DNA of 41,851 bases from the NCBI RefSeq assembly GCF_005405085.1, contig NZ_BJDJ01000025.1, positions 1 to 41,851 of the forward strand. The letters are read 5' to 3'. Numbering within the stretch: position 1 is the stretch's first letter; each line of letters starts with the position of its first letter. Made by a program: the position numbers and the translations under genes. The notes beneath the pieces are model-generated. The model made no database searches. It saw only the letters and a list, made by a program, of their open reading frames with translations, and was not told where the DNA came from. Source of the DNA: Lactiplantibacillus daowaiensis. GTDB taxonomy: Bacteria > Bacillota > Bacilli > Lactobacillales > Lactobacillaceae. Positions 1 through 7,952 of the stretch are shown here, piece by piece.

Positions 1-12
1 AGGTGTTGTCAT
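1..12 (-). CDS. Probable start of a leftward gene (partial)
   Basis: Only the first four codons (M-T-T-P) lie in the window. An ATG at 12-10 on the minus strand is preceded by GAGG about 7 bases upstream, and a TATAAT box lies about 30 bases upstream. Nothing can be said about the product. The call rests on the promoter/RBS/ATG arrangement alone and could be chance. Confidence 0.3.
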
Positions 13-40
13 CGGAATGCCTCGATTCGTTTTTCCTCAG

Positions 41-69
41 ATTATACCTGAATTTTTAGTTTTCAGACA
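41..69 (-). promoter_or_regulatory. Possible promoter for the gene leaving the left edge
   Basis: On the minus strand TATAAT (46-41) matches the -10 consensus. The hexamer 17 bases upstream (TGTCTG, 69-64) is a poor -35. It points away from uvrC toward the ATG at 12. No convincing terminator hairpin for uvrC was seen between 70 and 153. Confidence 0.35.
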
Positions 70-153
70 GTCCCTAGAGTATACGATAGGAACATTGCTA
101 TTGTTTATTAGTTGAGTTACAAACAGATTACAAAACTACAACAAAAGTTAACG

Positions 154-1968
154 CTATGTCGCACCTTTTTGGTAATGCTTTGGTGTGACGCCACCACCAG
201 CCAGTGAAAACTTAATTGTTTGCGCCACACTTTTGGAAACCCCTAATTTTTGAATCTCTGCTAACGGTGCCGCCGCAATCTTCGTCATCGACCCAAATTT
301 CCGCAATAATTTGTTGCGGGTTTTTGGTCCGACCCCTGGGATCTCATCTAAGCGTGAACTTAACGAATGTTTCGTGTGCACTTGGCGATGAAACGTAATG
401 GCAAAGCGATGGACTTCATCTTGAATTCGTTGTAGTAGATAAAAGCCCTGACTCTTCGGATCCAGATTTAAATGCTGGTCACCCGCTGACGCCAAGAGAT
501 CCGCCGTCTTATGATGGTCGTTTTTGACCATTGCCGCTACTGGCGTATCCAAGCCTAATTCGTTTTCTAAGACATCCTTAGCTGCATCCAACTGAATGTC
601 CCCACCATCCATTAAAATCAAGTCTGGCAACGCGGCATGCTCTTTTAACAAGCGTGTGTAGCGCCGCCGGATCACTTCACGGGTTGAGGCGGCTTCATCC
701 GCATGATCGACTGTTTTTAATTTATACTTACGGTACAACTTTTTATTCGGCTGACCATCGGTAAAGACCACCATCGCCGATACCAAATCGGTCCCTTGGA
801 TATGCGAGTGGTCAAACGCCTCAATCTTGTGACCGGGCGGTAAGCCTAATGCATCGGTGATTTCTTGCATTGCCCCGGTCGTCTTCCGTTCATCAAGTTC
901 TAACAACCGGAATTTCTCTTCCAAGACGATCCGCGCATTTTTATGTGCCATATCGAGTAAATCTTTCTTTTGCCCCCGTTGTGGTGTGCGGACCGGAATG
1001 CCTAAGATATCACTCAAGACTTTTTTATCTAGTCCATTTGGCACTAGTACTTCTCGTGGTAACACATTATTCTTGCGATTATAAAATTGTAAAATAAAAC
1101 TCGTCATTTCTTCTGGTGCCGTTGACACGATTGGAAATAGTCGTTTTTCACGTTTCATTAGGCGGGCTTGCCGAATAAAGAAGACTTGAATCGACAACCA
1201 CCCTTTATCCAAGTAAAAGTTAAATAAGTCACGCGGCGTATTATCATTTGAAATGATTTTTTGTTTTTCAACCGTCATTTCAATATAAGATAATTGGTCA
1301 CGCAATTCAGCTGCGCGTTCAAATTCTAAATCAGCCGCCGCTTTATCCATCCGGGTCGTCAACTGCTTTTTAACCGTTTCAACATGGCCGTTCAAGAATG
1401 ACTTAATCCGCTTGATTTGTGCCTCATAGACGTCAACCGGCACGGTCTTAAAACAGGCGCCCAAACATTGGCCCATATGATAATACAAACACGGCCGTTT
1501 TTGGAATCCATTACACCGTCGTAACGGATAAACTTTTTGAATAAAGTTCACCGTCTCTTGGGCCGCATAAACATTTGGATAAGGGCCGAAGTAATAGCCA
1601 CCATCTTTACGCACGTCACTCACAATCAAGATCCGGGGATCACGTTCATGGGTAATCTTAATATAAGGATACCCCGTCCCTTTTTTTAGCTTGATGTTGA
1701 AATAAGGTTGGTGCTTTTGAATCAATGTGATTTCTAACAAAAAAGCTTCTTTATCGGTCGACGTGACAATAAATTCAAAATCAGCGATTTCAGAAACCAG
1801 CCGCGCCGTTTTTCCCGTATGACTACTCTTAAAATACGAGCGAACGCGATTCTTTAAGTTTTTTGCTTTACCGACATAAATAATCTGGCTATTGAGATTC
1901 TTCATCAAATAACAGCCCGGTAAATCAGGCAGTAAAGCTAATTTATGTTCAATATGTGCTGAAGCCAT
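154..1968 (-). CDS. uvrC: Excinuclease ABC subunit C (UvrC)
   Basis: Nucleotide excision repair nuclease. It joins the UvrB-DNA complex and cuts on both sides of the lesion. The 604-residue protein has the expected order: GIY-YIG nuclease at the N-terminus (GCY at 18-20, YVGKAKNLKNRV from 31), a UvrB-interacting UVR segment around 200-235 (DLEFERAAELRDQL), an RNase H-like nuclease domain (FDHSHIQG) and C-terminal helix-hairpin-helix repeats (IPGVGPKTRNKLL). The frame stays open 34 codons further upstream, but that stretch carries the gene's own promoter. The ATG at 1968 follows AAAGGGTGG at good spacing and gives the usual family N-terminus. It appears to be a single-gene unit, because a terminator of the upstream transporter operon lies just before its promoter. 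Confidence 0.97.
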   Translation of the reverse strand: MASAHIEHKLALLPDLPGCYLMKNLNSQIIYVGKAKNLKNRVRSYFKSSHTGKTARLVSEIADFEFIVTSTDKEAFLLEITLIQKHQPYFNIKLKKGTGYPYIKITHERDPRILIVSDVRKDGGYYFGPYPNVYAAQETVNFIQKVYPLRRCNGFQKRPCLYYHMGQCLGACFKTVPVDVYEAQIKRIKSFLNGHVETVKKQLTTRMDKAAADLEFERAAELRDQLSYIEMTVEKQKIISNDNTPRDLFNFYLDKGWLSIQVFFIRQARLMKREKRLFPIVSTAPEEMTSFILQFYNRKNNVLPREVLVPNGLDKKVLSDILGIPVRTPQRGQKKDLLDMAHKNARIVLEEKFRLLELDERKTTGAMQEITDALGLPPGHKIEAFDHSHIQGTDLVSAMVVFTDGQPNKKLYRKYKLKTVDHADEAASTREVIRRRYTRLLKEHAALPDLILMDGGDIQLDAAKDVLENELGLDTPVAAMVKNDHHKTADLLASAGDQHLNLDPKSQGFYLLQRIQDEVHRFAITFHRQVHTKHSLSSRLDEIPGVGPKTRNKLLRKFGSMTKIAAAPLAEIQKLGVSKSVAQTIKFSLAGGGVTPKHYQKGAT

Positions 1969-2001
1969 GTCGCGCCACCCTTTCTTTAATTTAGCGCTAC
2001 T

Positions 2002-2030
2002 AGTATACCGCCGCAAGCCTACGCTGACAA
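2002..2030 (-). promoter_or_regulatory. uvrC promoter
   Basis: Minus strand TTGTCA (2030-2025), 17-base spacer, TATACT (2007-2002). This is a near-consensus vegetative promoter about 35 bases upstream of the chosen uvrC ATG. Its position inside the longer open frame is the main reason for rejecting the extended N-terminus. Confidence 0.75.
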
Positions 2031-2051
2031 GCAATCCGCTTGCTACAGCTA

Positions 2052-2088
2052 CAAAAAACACGGCAACCAAATTGGTTACCGTGTTTAC
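2052..2088 (-). terminator. Terminator after glnQ
   Basis: On the minus strand a hairpin with arms AACACGGTAACCAA and TTGGTTGCCGTGTT (one mismatch) is followed by a run of T. It starts a few bases after the glnQ stop codon and separates the transporter operon from uvrC. Confidence 0.85.
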
Positions 2089-2094
2089 CGTTAA

Positions 2095-2835
2095 TTACAT
2101 TAAAATCTTTGATAAGAAATCTTTGGCCCGTTCCGTTTCAGGATGCGCAAAGAATTCATCTGGCGTATTGTTTTCTTGAATATAACCATCGGCCATAAAC
2201 CAGATGCGATCCGCCACGGACTTCGCAAAGCCCATTTCATGGGTGACAACGACCATCGTCATCCCTTCTTTAGCCAATTCTTGCATAACATTCAAGACTT
2301 CACCGACCATTTCCGGATCCAACGCAGAAGTTGGTTCATCAAATAGCATCACTTCTGGGTCCATGGCTAACGCCCGGGCGATGGCAACCCGTTGTGCTTG
2401 ACCACCAGATAAGCTATCTGGAAAGGCATCTGCATGGTCATCTAAGCCAACCCGTTCTAGCAATTCATGTGCTCGCTTCGTGGCACTGGCATCATCGGTC
2501 CCTTTAACTTTCATCGGTGCCAACTTGATGTTTTCTAAAACCGTCATATTAGGGAATAAGTTGAACCCTTGGAAAACCATACCCATCTTTTCCCGTAAGG
2601 AATTGACACCCTTAGTATCCATCGTCGTTAAGTCATGGCCTTCAAAGGCCACTTTGCCGCTCGTTGGGGTTTCAAGCAAGTTCAAACAACGCAAGAACGT
2701 ACTTTTACCACCACCAGAAGGTCCGATAACAACAATTACTTGACCAGGATTGACCTGTTCGGTGATTTCTTTTAAAACTTGGTTTTCGCCAAAACTTTTG
2801 GCAAGTTTTTCAACTTCAATTACTGGTTTAGTCAT
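2095..2835 (-). CDS. glnQ: Amino-acid ABC transporter ATP-binding protein (GlnQ-like)
   Basis: ATPase subunit of a polar amino-acid importer. It works as a dimer on the cytoplasmic side of the GlnPH permease encoded just upstream. Of 246 residues, Walker [10 protein letters not shown] is at 38-46, Q-loop around VFQGFNLFP (88-95), signature LSGGQ at 142-146, Walker B VMLFDE at 162-167, and the H-loop in VVTHEMGF. An ATG six codons upstream is in frame, but AAAGGAAG lies inside that stretch 7 bases before the ATG at 2835, so the shorter start is preferred. The start overlaps the end of glnPH by 8 bases, so translation is probably coupled. Glutamine is the family default; the true substrate cannot be read from the sequence. 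Confidence 0.93.
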   Translation of the reverse strand: MTKPVIEVEKLAKSFGENQVLKEITEQVNPGQVIVVIGPSGGGKSTFLRCLNLLETPTSGKVAFEGHDLTTMDTKGVNSLREKMGMVFQGFNLFPNMTVLENIKLAPMKVKGTDDASATKRAHELLERVGLDDHADAFPDSLSGGQAQRVAIARALAMDPEVMLFDEPTSALDPEMVGEVLNVMQELAKEGMTMVVVTHEMGFAKSVADRIWFMADGYIQENNTPDEFFAHPETERAKDFLSKILM

Positions 2836-4306
2836 GTTGCATCTTCCTTTCAAAGTAGTTCAAGATCCGTGACGCTGTAAAGGTCAAGATGAAGTACAAG
2901 ACCATAATCACAACGATTGGGGCAACCCCACGATACGTATCTGAACGGACAATGTTACTTTGATAAATCAATTCAGTAACCCCGATAATCGAGACGATTG
3001 AACTATCCTTGATCAAGGTAATAAATTCATTCCCTAATGATGGCCAGATATTCTTCAAAGCTTGTGGCAAGACAACGTAACGCATCGTTTCACCATTGGA
3101 CATCCCAAGACTCCGAGCCGCTTCAGTTTGACCGATATTGACAGAGTTAATCCCACCACGAATGTATTCAGCCACATACGCGCCAGAGTTCAAGGAAATC
3201 GCAATGATCCCGGAAGTCAAAGCAGGCAAGTTGACGAATAAGCCTAAGCCGAAGTAAACAAACATGACTTGAACCATCATTGGCGTCCCACGAATAAATT
3301 CAACATAAGCCGTTGCAATCCAACGCAAGAGGTTTTTGAAGAAGTTCCCTTTCGCCATCCGGGCCAAGGCCAATAAGATCCCGATAATAAACCCGAAGAA
3401 GACGGAACAAACTGTAATAATTAACGTATATTCAATCCCAGTTAAGAAGGCTTTCCAGTAATGCGTCATTGATGTATTGACGGTATTGGTCTTTAAATAC
3501 TTCCCGGCAGCTGGCAAATAGTCCTTTTTAACCAAATTTTCTTTCTTGATCTGGTCAACGGTCTTGTTGACTTTGTTGACTAAACTGGTTGAGCCTTTCC
3601 GAAAGGCAATTGCAGAGCTCGTAGCTGATGAGCTCATGTTGAAGTCACTTGGAATCGCTGCTAATTGTTTGTTGTTAGAAACGTAAGCTTCCGCAGATGG
3701 CTTTTCCATCGCAACCCCATCTAATTTGTGGCTTTGTAAAGCCAAAATTAAGTCAGATTGTGACGTCATCCCTTTAACAGTCGTGTTTTTCGTTTGACTC
3801 TTAGAAGCATTGTATTGGGTCGTCCCTGTTTGGGCACCTAAAGTGCCACCACTAAAGGAATCTTTATTCTTATATTTGGCTTTGTCAGTCTTGTTGATGA
3901 CAATATCATACCCACCTTGATAGTAAGTATGGGTAAAAGCCACGTTTTTCCGCCGTGCTGGCGTTGGGTTCATCCCGGAAATGATCATATCGATCTTCCC
4001 AGTTTGGAGGGCAACTAATAAGGAATCAAATGACATTGACTTGATTTTTAACTTAACCCCTAAGTCTTTGGCAACCTTTTTCCCAATTTGAACATCCATC
4101 CCCACAACAGTACTCTTACCGTTGACCGTCGCTTGGAATTCGTACGGCGGATAGTCTGGTGAGGTCCCCATGACGAGGACCCCTTTCTTTTGAATTTTTT
4201 CTAATGAATTATCAGCGGCTTGTGCATGTGTCGTATTGCCAACTGGCACGACCAACATCACGAGCGCGGCAATAAGTGCTAAAAGCAACCCGAATCTTTT
4301 TTTCAT
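2828..4306 (-). CDS. glnPH: Fused substrate-binding protein/permease of an amino-acid ABC transporter (GlnPH)
   Basis: A 492-residue fusion of an extracytoplasmic binding domain and a membrane permease. A signal segment (1 to about 31, ending AQAAD) is followed by a type 3 periplasmic-binding fold (about 35-270; [29 protein letters not shown]) and then a HisM/GlnP-type permease from about 285, with several hydrophobic helices and the EAA loop [19 protein letters not shown]. The fusion tethers the receptor to the translocator, an architecture common in lactic acid bacteria. The start has AAGGAG 7 bases upstream. It heads a two-gene operon with glnQ. Substrate is probably glutamine, glutamate or another polar amino acid. 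Confidence 0.93.
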   Translation of the reverse strand: MKKRFGLLLALIAALVMLVVPVGNTTHAQAADNSLEKIQKKGVLVMGTSPDYPPYEFQATVNGKSTVVGMDVQIGKKVAKDLGVKLKIKSMSFDSLLVALQTGKIDMIISGMNPTPARRKNVAFTHTYYQGGYDIVINKTDKAKYKNKDSFSGGTLGAQTGTTQYNASKSQTKNTTVKGMTSQSDLILALQSHKLDGVAMEKPSAEAYVSNNKQLAAIPSDFNMSSSATSSAIAFRKGSTSLVNKVNKTVDQIKKENLVKKDYLPAAGKYLKTNTVNTSMTHYWKAFLTGIEYTLIITVCSVFFGFIIGILLALARMAKGNFFKNLLRWIATAYVEFIRGTPMMVQVMFVYFGLGLFVNLPALTSGIIAISLNSGAYVAEYIRGGINSVNIGQTEAARSLGMSNGETMRYVVLPQALKNIWPSLGNEFITLIKDSSIVSIIGVTELIYQSNIVRSDTYRGVAPIVVIMVLYFILTFTASRILNYFERKMQHD

Positions 4307-4340
4307 ATGCGTTCTCCTTGTTTTCGTTTTACAAGAATAA

Positions 4341-4369
4341 AGTATAACCGCATATGATTATTTATGCAA
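4341..4369 (-). promoter_or_regulatory. glnPH promoter
   Basis: Minus strand TTGCAT (4369-4364), 17-base spacer, TATACT (4346-4341), about 35 bases before the glnPH ATG. The -35 hexamer overlaps one copy of a repeated ATGCA motif described among the findings. Confidence 0.75.
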
Positions 4370-4400
4370 GTATTTTTGAAAAATTCTTTATTTTATGCAT

Positions 4401-4425
4401 AAATTAGTCGTTTATACACTAATTT
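4401..4425. promoter_or_regulatory. Inverted repeat between divergent promoters (candidate operator)
   Basis: Perfect dyad AAATTAGT, 9 bases, ACTAATTT. It lies between the leftward glnPH promoter and the rightward promoter of the 58-codon gene and is flanked by ATGCAT at 4395-4400 and 4437-4442. The position suits a shared regulator site. Which protein binds, if any, is unknown. Confidence 0.45.
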
Positions 4426-4455
4426 GCCCAGATAAAATGCATAAAAGACGCATAG

Positions 4456-4484
4456 CTGACAAATGTGCTAAAATTTGCTATGAT
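4456..4484 (+). promoter_or_regulatory. Promoter of the 58-codon gene
   Basis: CTGACA (4456-4461), 17-base spacer, TATGAT (4479-4484), one mismatch in each hexamer. It lies 27 bases ahead of the ATG at 4511 and supports the small open frame as a real gene. Confidence 0.75.
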
Positions 4485-4510
4485 TAGCGGTAATTGAAAG
4501 GAATGATTGC

Positions 4511-4687
4511 ATGAGCTTAAAAGTCCAACGTCAAGATAACTTAGATAAATTATTTGATAAGTTTGCGATTGGTCCTGATGACAAGGATAAATTGACCACG
4601 AAGGCGATTCAAGAAACCATTGATGAACATTCGAAACGGCAAGCTGACAAGTCGAAGACTAATGATAAAACTGATGACGCTAAGTAA
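4511..4687 (+). CDS. Small highly charged protein of unknown function
   Basis: A 58-residue frame starting M-S-L-K-V-Q-R and ending in a run of Lys/Asp/Thr residues. It is rich in Lys and Asp with no Cys, no hydrophobic segment and no signal peptide, so a soluble cytoplasmic protein is likely. I do not recognise a family. Evidence for a real gene is AAAGGA 8 bases before the ATG, a near-consensus promoter 27 bases upstream and a strong hairpin terminator just after the stop. It is divergent from glnPH and may share an operator with it; a functional link is only inference. Confidence 0.7.
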   Translation: MSLKVQRQDNLDKLFDKFAIGPDDKDKLTTKAIQETIDEHSKRQADKSKTNDKTDDAK

Positions 4688-4697
4688 TTAGCACAAT

Positions 4698-4742
4698 AAA
4701 AGCCCGCCAACGATCATCATATCGCTGGTGGGCTTTAGTTTA
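4698..4742. terminator. Bidirectional terminator between convergent genes
   Basis: Imperfect hairpin with arms AAAGCCCGCCAACGAT and ATCGCTGGTGGGCTTT. T-rich tracts follow on both strands, serving the small plus-strand gene and the minus-strand HesB-like gene. Confidence 0.8.
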
Positions 4743-4753
4743 ATATTAAATGT

Positions 4754-5164
4754 TTAGCAAATCTTAGTACCGATGGTTTCCATCTTTTCGCGCCGTTCAG
4801 CTTCCGTTTCAGGACTGACCTGCCGCCAGTCGACAACTGATAACGCGCCATCAAGCATGCCGCTGTCGTCTTTTAAAGCCAAAGCGTTGTGCCAGCGTGA
4901 GATGTTCAACCCATTACCTAGAAACGCTTCATCAGCAGGTGCCGTTGCCATTTGGTAACCAGCATTGTTTTCCAATGACGTGGTATAAACTGGATCAGCA
5001 TCATTTAAGATAACCAATTGGAACTTATTCCCAATCGCACAACTCCCACCTAAGCTAGAGTACTTGTTAGAACCATCATCGACCGTTAAAATAACACGAC
5101 TACCGGCTGGAATCTTGTCTGCTAAGTAAGCTTGTGCGTCATCTTTGATATTAATCTTCATCAT
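4754..5164 (-). CDS. HesB/IscA-fold iron-sulfur biosynthesis family protein, degenerate
   Basis: A 136-residue protein resembling the Fe-S_biosyn (HesB/IscA) fold proteins often annotated in lactobacilli: an N-terminal INIKDDAQAYL helix, a beta segment SRVILTVDDGSNKYS, and GGSCAIGNKFQLVI. A-type carriers bind clusters with three cysteines, including a C-terminal CxC pair. Here only C42 and the final residue C136 are present, so a normal carrier role is doubtful. AAAGGG sits 7 bases before the first of two adjacent ATGs, which is taken as the start. It is a single gene with its own promoter, ending at a bidirectional terminator. Family membership is by overall pattern and is moderately sure; function unknown. 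Confidence 0.7.
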   Translation of the reverse strand: MMKINIKDDAQAYLADKIPAGSRVILTVDDGSNKYSSLGGSCAIGNKFQLVILNDADPVYTTSLENNAGYQMATAPADEAFLGNGLNISRWHNALALKDDSGMLDGALSVVDWRQVSPETEAERREKMETIGTKIC

Positions 5165-5226
5165 TCAACACCCTTTCAATGCTAATGCGTTCATTAAGTT
5201 GTGTACAACTCTCTTTTACAGTTATT

Positions 5227-5255
5227 AATATACCGCACCGGGTATCCGAATGCAA
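5227..5255 (-). promoter_or_regulatory. Promoter of the HesB-like gene
   Basis: Minus strand TTGCAT (5255-5250), 17-base spacer, TATATT (5232-5227). A short palindrome (AGTTGT-AC-ACAACT, 5197-5210) lies in the leader between promoter and RBS. No terminator for the DUF3021 gene was recognised in 5211-5280. Confidence 0.7.
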
Positions 5256-5280
5256 TTAACTTGCTTCTCAACTCATTTAA

Positions 5281-5664
5281 TCATGGTAATCGCCGTTGTT
5301 TAAGCTTCTGATTGATTTTTTCGACCTGCAAATAGCGATTCAGACGCACTAATGCCCAAATAACTATATATAAAGCGATAAAAACGAGCCAAAACAGTGG
5401 GCCAAATGTCCAGTCATTATACCAAATCATCGCCATCACTAACCCAAGTGACCCCAATAAATGAATCCCTACTAAAGCCAACTCGGGTAACCAATCACCC
5501 TCAAAAATCAGCGCTAACAAGCCAATCCCCGCACTCATCAATAGAATACTGAGAATGTTGGCCGCCGTTGGCCTAGTCAACTGGATGTTGAAAAGTAAGA
5601 CGATTAGATAAGCAAATGACCCATAACCAATACCACTAATGGCATATTGCAAAACTTTCTTCAT
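5281..5664 (-). CDS. DUF3021 family membrane protein
   Basis: A 127-residue protein with four hydrophobic helices (starting around ISGIGYGSFAYLIVLL) and a basic C-terminal tail (KINQKLKQRR). DUF3021 proteins are typically encoded next to LytTR regulators and are thought to act as membrane partners or inhibitors of them. The neighbouring LytTR gene ends 11 bases upstream, so the pair fits. AGGAGG lies 6 bases before the ATG at 5664; another ATG one codon earlier is only 3 bases from the RBS. Last gene of a four-gene unit. Confidence 0.82.
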   Translation of the reverse strand: MKKVLQYAISGIGYGSFAYLIVLLFNIQLTRPTAANILSILLMSAGIGLLALIFEGDWLPELALVGIHLLGSLGLVMAMIWYNDWTFGPLFWLVFIALYIVIWALVRLNRYLQVEKINQKLKQRRLP

Positions 5665-5675
5665 CATGGTCCTCC

Positions 5676-6134
5676 TCAAATCCCCAAGTGCTGCATGAGG
5701 ACTTTAACGTATTTGCGACTCACATCTGTTTTAACTTGATTCGTGAGTTTAGCCGTTAAGTTCCCGGAAAAACTGTCCGATAATGCCACCAAGTGATCAA
5801 GATTCAAAACAGCATGCTTGGAGACTTGCACAAAGTTTGGATTAGCAACCCGTTGCATAAAATGTGACAACCGTTCATGACTTGTTAGGGCCCCTTGTGT
5901 CGTCATGATTAAAAGTTGTCCTGCCACCACATCCGCTAAAATAATTGTGGCTGGCTTGACCATGACCAATTGATCATCTGCTTTAACTGGCATAATCGTC
6001 GGCGCTTGTTGTCCATAATTCGCGAGATACGCCATTAATTGATTGATTTGTTCATCTTGTGTCGCCGCGGCAATCGTAATTCGTGGATCAGCTGAGGTAT
6101 ATGCTGAATCGACTTCAAAGTGACTTTGAACCAT
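5676..6134 (-). CDS. LytTR-family DNA-binding regulator
   Basis: A 152-residue transcription factor with no receiver domain. The C-terminal two thirds (about 55-150) match LytTR: FVQVSKHAVLNLDHL followed by SFSGNLTAKL and VSRKYVKVLMQHLGI, the recognition region. The N-terminal about 50 residues (ITIAAATQDEQINQLMAYL) are the short extension usual in this stand-alone class. AGGGGG precedes the ATG. It lies between an ABC-2 permease gene and a DUF3021 gene, a recurrent arrangement, and probably autoregulates through the 21-bp direct repeat at 7953-7985. The physiological signal is unknown. Confidence 0.9.
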   Translation of the reverse strand: MVQSHFEVDSAYTSADPRITIAAATQDEQINQLMAYLANYGQQAPTIMPVKADDQLVMVKPATIILADVVAGQLLIMTTQGALTSHERLSHFMQRVANPNFVQVSKHAVLNLDHLVALSDSFSGNLTAKLTNQVKTDVSRKYVKVLMQHLGI

Positions 6135-6156
6135 TTTCGTCCCCCTACTCTAAATG

Positions 6157-7029
6157 CTAATGTAGCAGGCGCTGACGTCGCCGACTCGTCCACCAAGACG
6201 GCAGTAATACAATTCCAAGTGCCACGCCCAAAACTACCCCTATTATCAGGTAAGTCTGTGCGGTGGTCAACGGTTTGGTCCAAGCCAAAGTAATGCCGAG
6301 TTTAGTTTCAAATTGTTGTCGCAAACCGGCATGACCAGCAAAACTCGTCGCCAACCGCGATCGCATCAATAATTGCCGATTTAACGCTGCCAAATAACTA
6401 CCAGGTGTGAGTTTAACAAGTAACTGAGCAAAATGCGGTAACGTGCCAATTGGTATCAAACCACCCACTAAAAATCCGGCTCCCGTCCCAACTAAGGCTG
6501 ATAGACTACCTAAACTGGCCACTCGTCGAATGCCATTAATGATCACCGCATTCAAAGCCGTTGCTAACCCACTAGCTAGTATCATTAAACCGACCAATTG
6601 TATCACTTGTTGCCCCGTCACCGTTAATCCATCTTGCCAAGCAAAAGTGCCAACCATCACACCGAACATCACTAATTGCATTAATAAACCGATGAACATC
6701 GCACTTAATAAATAACTCAACATTAGCTGAATAGCGGTCACATCGCTTTGCAGCAAGTCAGCACGAATTTGTTGTTCTCGATCGGCCACCAGTTGTGTCA
6801 ATCCAGCCAATGTCGTGGTGATACTAGTGATAACTAAGGTACCACCAATCAGCCAGTCATCTAATAATAAGTCACGCACTGGTAATTGCGTCCAGCCACT
6901 GCGAATCGTTTGTTTTAAAAAGACTAAGTAAAGGACAAATGCGATCAAGGCCCCCATTAAGGAGAACAAAACGCCGCTATGATCACGAAAATACAATAGT
7001 AATTGACGTTTAACTAAGGCTAAAATCAT
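6157..7029 (-). CDS. ABC-2 type transporter permease
   Basis: A 290-residue membrane protein with about six hydrophobic segments: FSLMGALIAFVLYLVFL, an interior group including LMLSYLLSAMFIGLLMQLVMFG and VGLMILASGLATALNAVII, and a last helix LIIGVVLGVALGIVLLP before a basic tail. It pairs with the ATPase encoded immediately upstream (stop and start share one base, TAATG), so the two are translationally coupled and form an exporter. The ABC-2 class exports drugs, antimicrobial peptides, polysaccharides or lipids. Linkage to a LytTR/DUF3021 pair suggests an envelope-stress or peptide-export role, but no substrate can be named. Confidence 0.87.
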   Translation of the reverse strand: MILALVKRQLLLYFRDHSGVLFSLMGALIAFVLYLVFLKQTIRSGWTQLPVRDLLLDDWLIGGTLVITSITTTLAGLTQLVADREQQIRADLLQSDVTAIQLMLSYLLSAMFIGLLMQLVMFGVMVGTFAWQDGLTVTGQQVIQLVGLMILASGLATALNAVIINGIRRVASLGSLSALVGTGAGFLVGGLIPIGTLPHFAQLLVKLTPGSYLAALNRQLLMRSRLATSFAGHAGLRQQFETKLGITLAWTKPLTTAQTYLIIGVVLGVALGIVLLPSWWTSRRRQRLLH

Positions 7030-7892
7030 TAGCGCACCTCCCGGCCAGTCAAAGCCAAAAAAGCATCATCCAGCGTTCCCGGCCGAAATTCAAAGTCACT
7101 AATTTCAGCAGCATGGTCGGTTAAAATCTGGATTGCCGTTTGTGCGGTTGGCACCGTTAATTGCAGTGTCGAAGCTTGGCATCGACTGTGATATGGCGTT
7201 AGTTTTGCTTCCAGCTCAGCCGGTCGACTGGTCGTTAACGTTAATTGATTGCCCGCATATTGTTGCTTAATCGCCACCGCAGTCCCAGTCGCAATCACCT
7301 GACCGTGGTCAATAATATAAACTTGATCGGCATTATCTGCTTCCGTTAGATAATGCGTCGTTAATACAATTGTTAACTGTTGTTCACGCTGCAGACGCTG
7401 TAATAAAGTCCAAATAGCCGTACGTGTCTGTAAATCCAGACCAGTTGTGGGTTCATCTAAAAATAAAATGTCTGGTTGGTTCAATAATGCGCGCGCAATG
7501 TCGACGCGGCGCTTTTGACCGCCTGATAACGTCCCATAGCGTTGCTGCTTGAACGTCGCTAAACCCAACTGTTCAATTAATTTAGCCACTTGTGGTCGCG
7601 CATCATGGCGATACTGTTGGGCCCGAATTTGTAAGTTTTCAAGCACTGTTAAAGTGGCATCTAGCACACTAGCTTGAAAAACCAAGCCTAAGCGACGATG
7701 TGGTTGATAATTGATCGTCCCCGCAGTTGGCTCTAAGTGACCGGTCAATAGTTGCATCGTCGTTGACTTACCCGCCCCATTTGCTCCAAGAATTGCGGTA
7801 AAACTACCACGTGGAATCGCTAAATTAACATCATTAACTGCAATTTTGGCGCCATAGGTTTTCATCAAATGTTGTGTCGTTAAAATCATCAT
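7029..7892 (-). CDS. ABC transporter ATP-binding protein (ABC-2 exporter)
   Basis: A 287-residue ATPase with Walker A GANGAGKST at 36-44, signature LSGGQKRRVDIARAL from 122, Walker B ILFLDE at 142-147 and the H-loop in LTTHYLTEADNADQ. The C-terminal 70 residues (TSRPAELEAKL to FLALTGREVR) are the extension typical of CcmA/DrrA-type exporters. The open frame extends two codons further to a TTG, but AAAGGAAG lies 6 bases before the ATG at 7892, so that start is used. First gene of the ABC-ABC-LytTR-DUF3021 unit, preceded by an extended -10 without a good -35, as expected of an activator-dependent promoter. Confidence 0.92.
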   Translation of the reverse strand: MMILTTQHLMKTYGAKIAVNDVNLAIPRGSFTAILGANGAGKSTTMQLLTGHLEPTAGTINYQPHRRLGLVFQASVLDATLTVLENLQIRAQQYRHDARPQVAKLIEQLGLATFKQQRYGTLSGGQKRRVDIARALLNQPDILFLDEPTTGLDLQTRTAIWTLLQRLQREQQLTIVLTTHYLTEADNADQVYIIDHGQVIATGTAVAIKQQYAGNQLTLTTSRPAELEAKLTPYHSRCQASTLQLTVPTAQTAIQILTDHAAEISDFEFRPGTLDDAFLALTGREVR

Positions 7893-7916
7893 GCTCAACT
7901 TCCTTTCAATAGCCCT

Positions 7917-7925
7917 AGGATACCA
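7917..7925 (-). promoter_or_regulatory. Extended -10 promoter element of the ABC/LytTR operon
   Basis: Minus strand TGG-TATCCT (7925-7917). The sequence 17 bases upstream (GGACGA) is not a -35 match, so an activator is probably needed. It lies 30 bases downstream of the direct repeats. Confidence 0.55.
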
Positions 7926-7952
7926 AGTCTCCCAGGCAGTCGTCCGGTCATT

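Noticed and set aside
1969..2070. 34-codon N-terminal extension of UvrC with a hydrophobic stretch resembling a signal peptide
   Set aside because: It carries the uvrC promoter and ends before a good RBS and ATG; UvrC is cytoplasmic and the shorter form has the usual length.
4370..4395. CodY-like A/T palindrome upstream of glnPH (AATTTTTCAAAAATA on the minus strand)
   Set aside because: Match to the CodY box is partial, and to my knowledge this group lacks CodY, so I do not call it.
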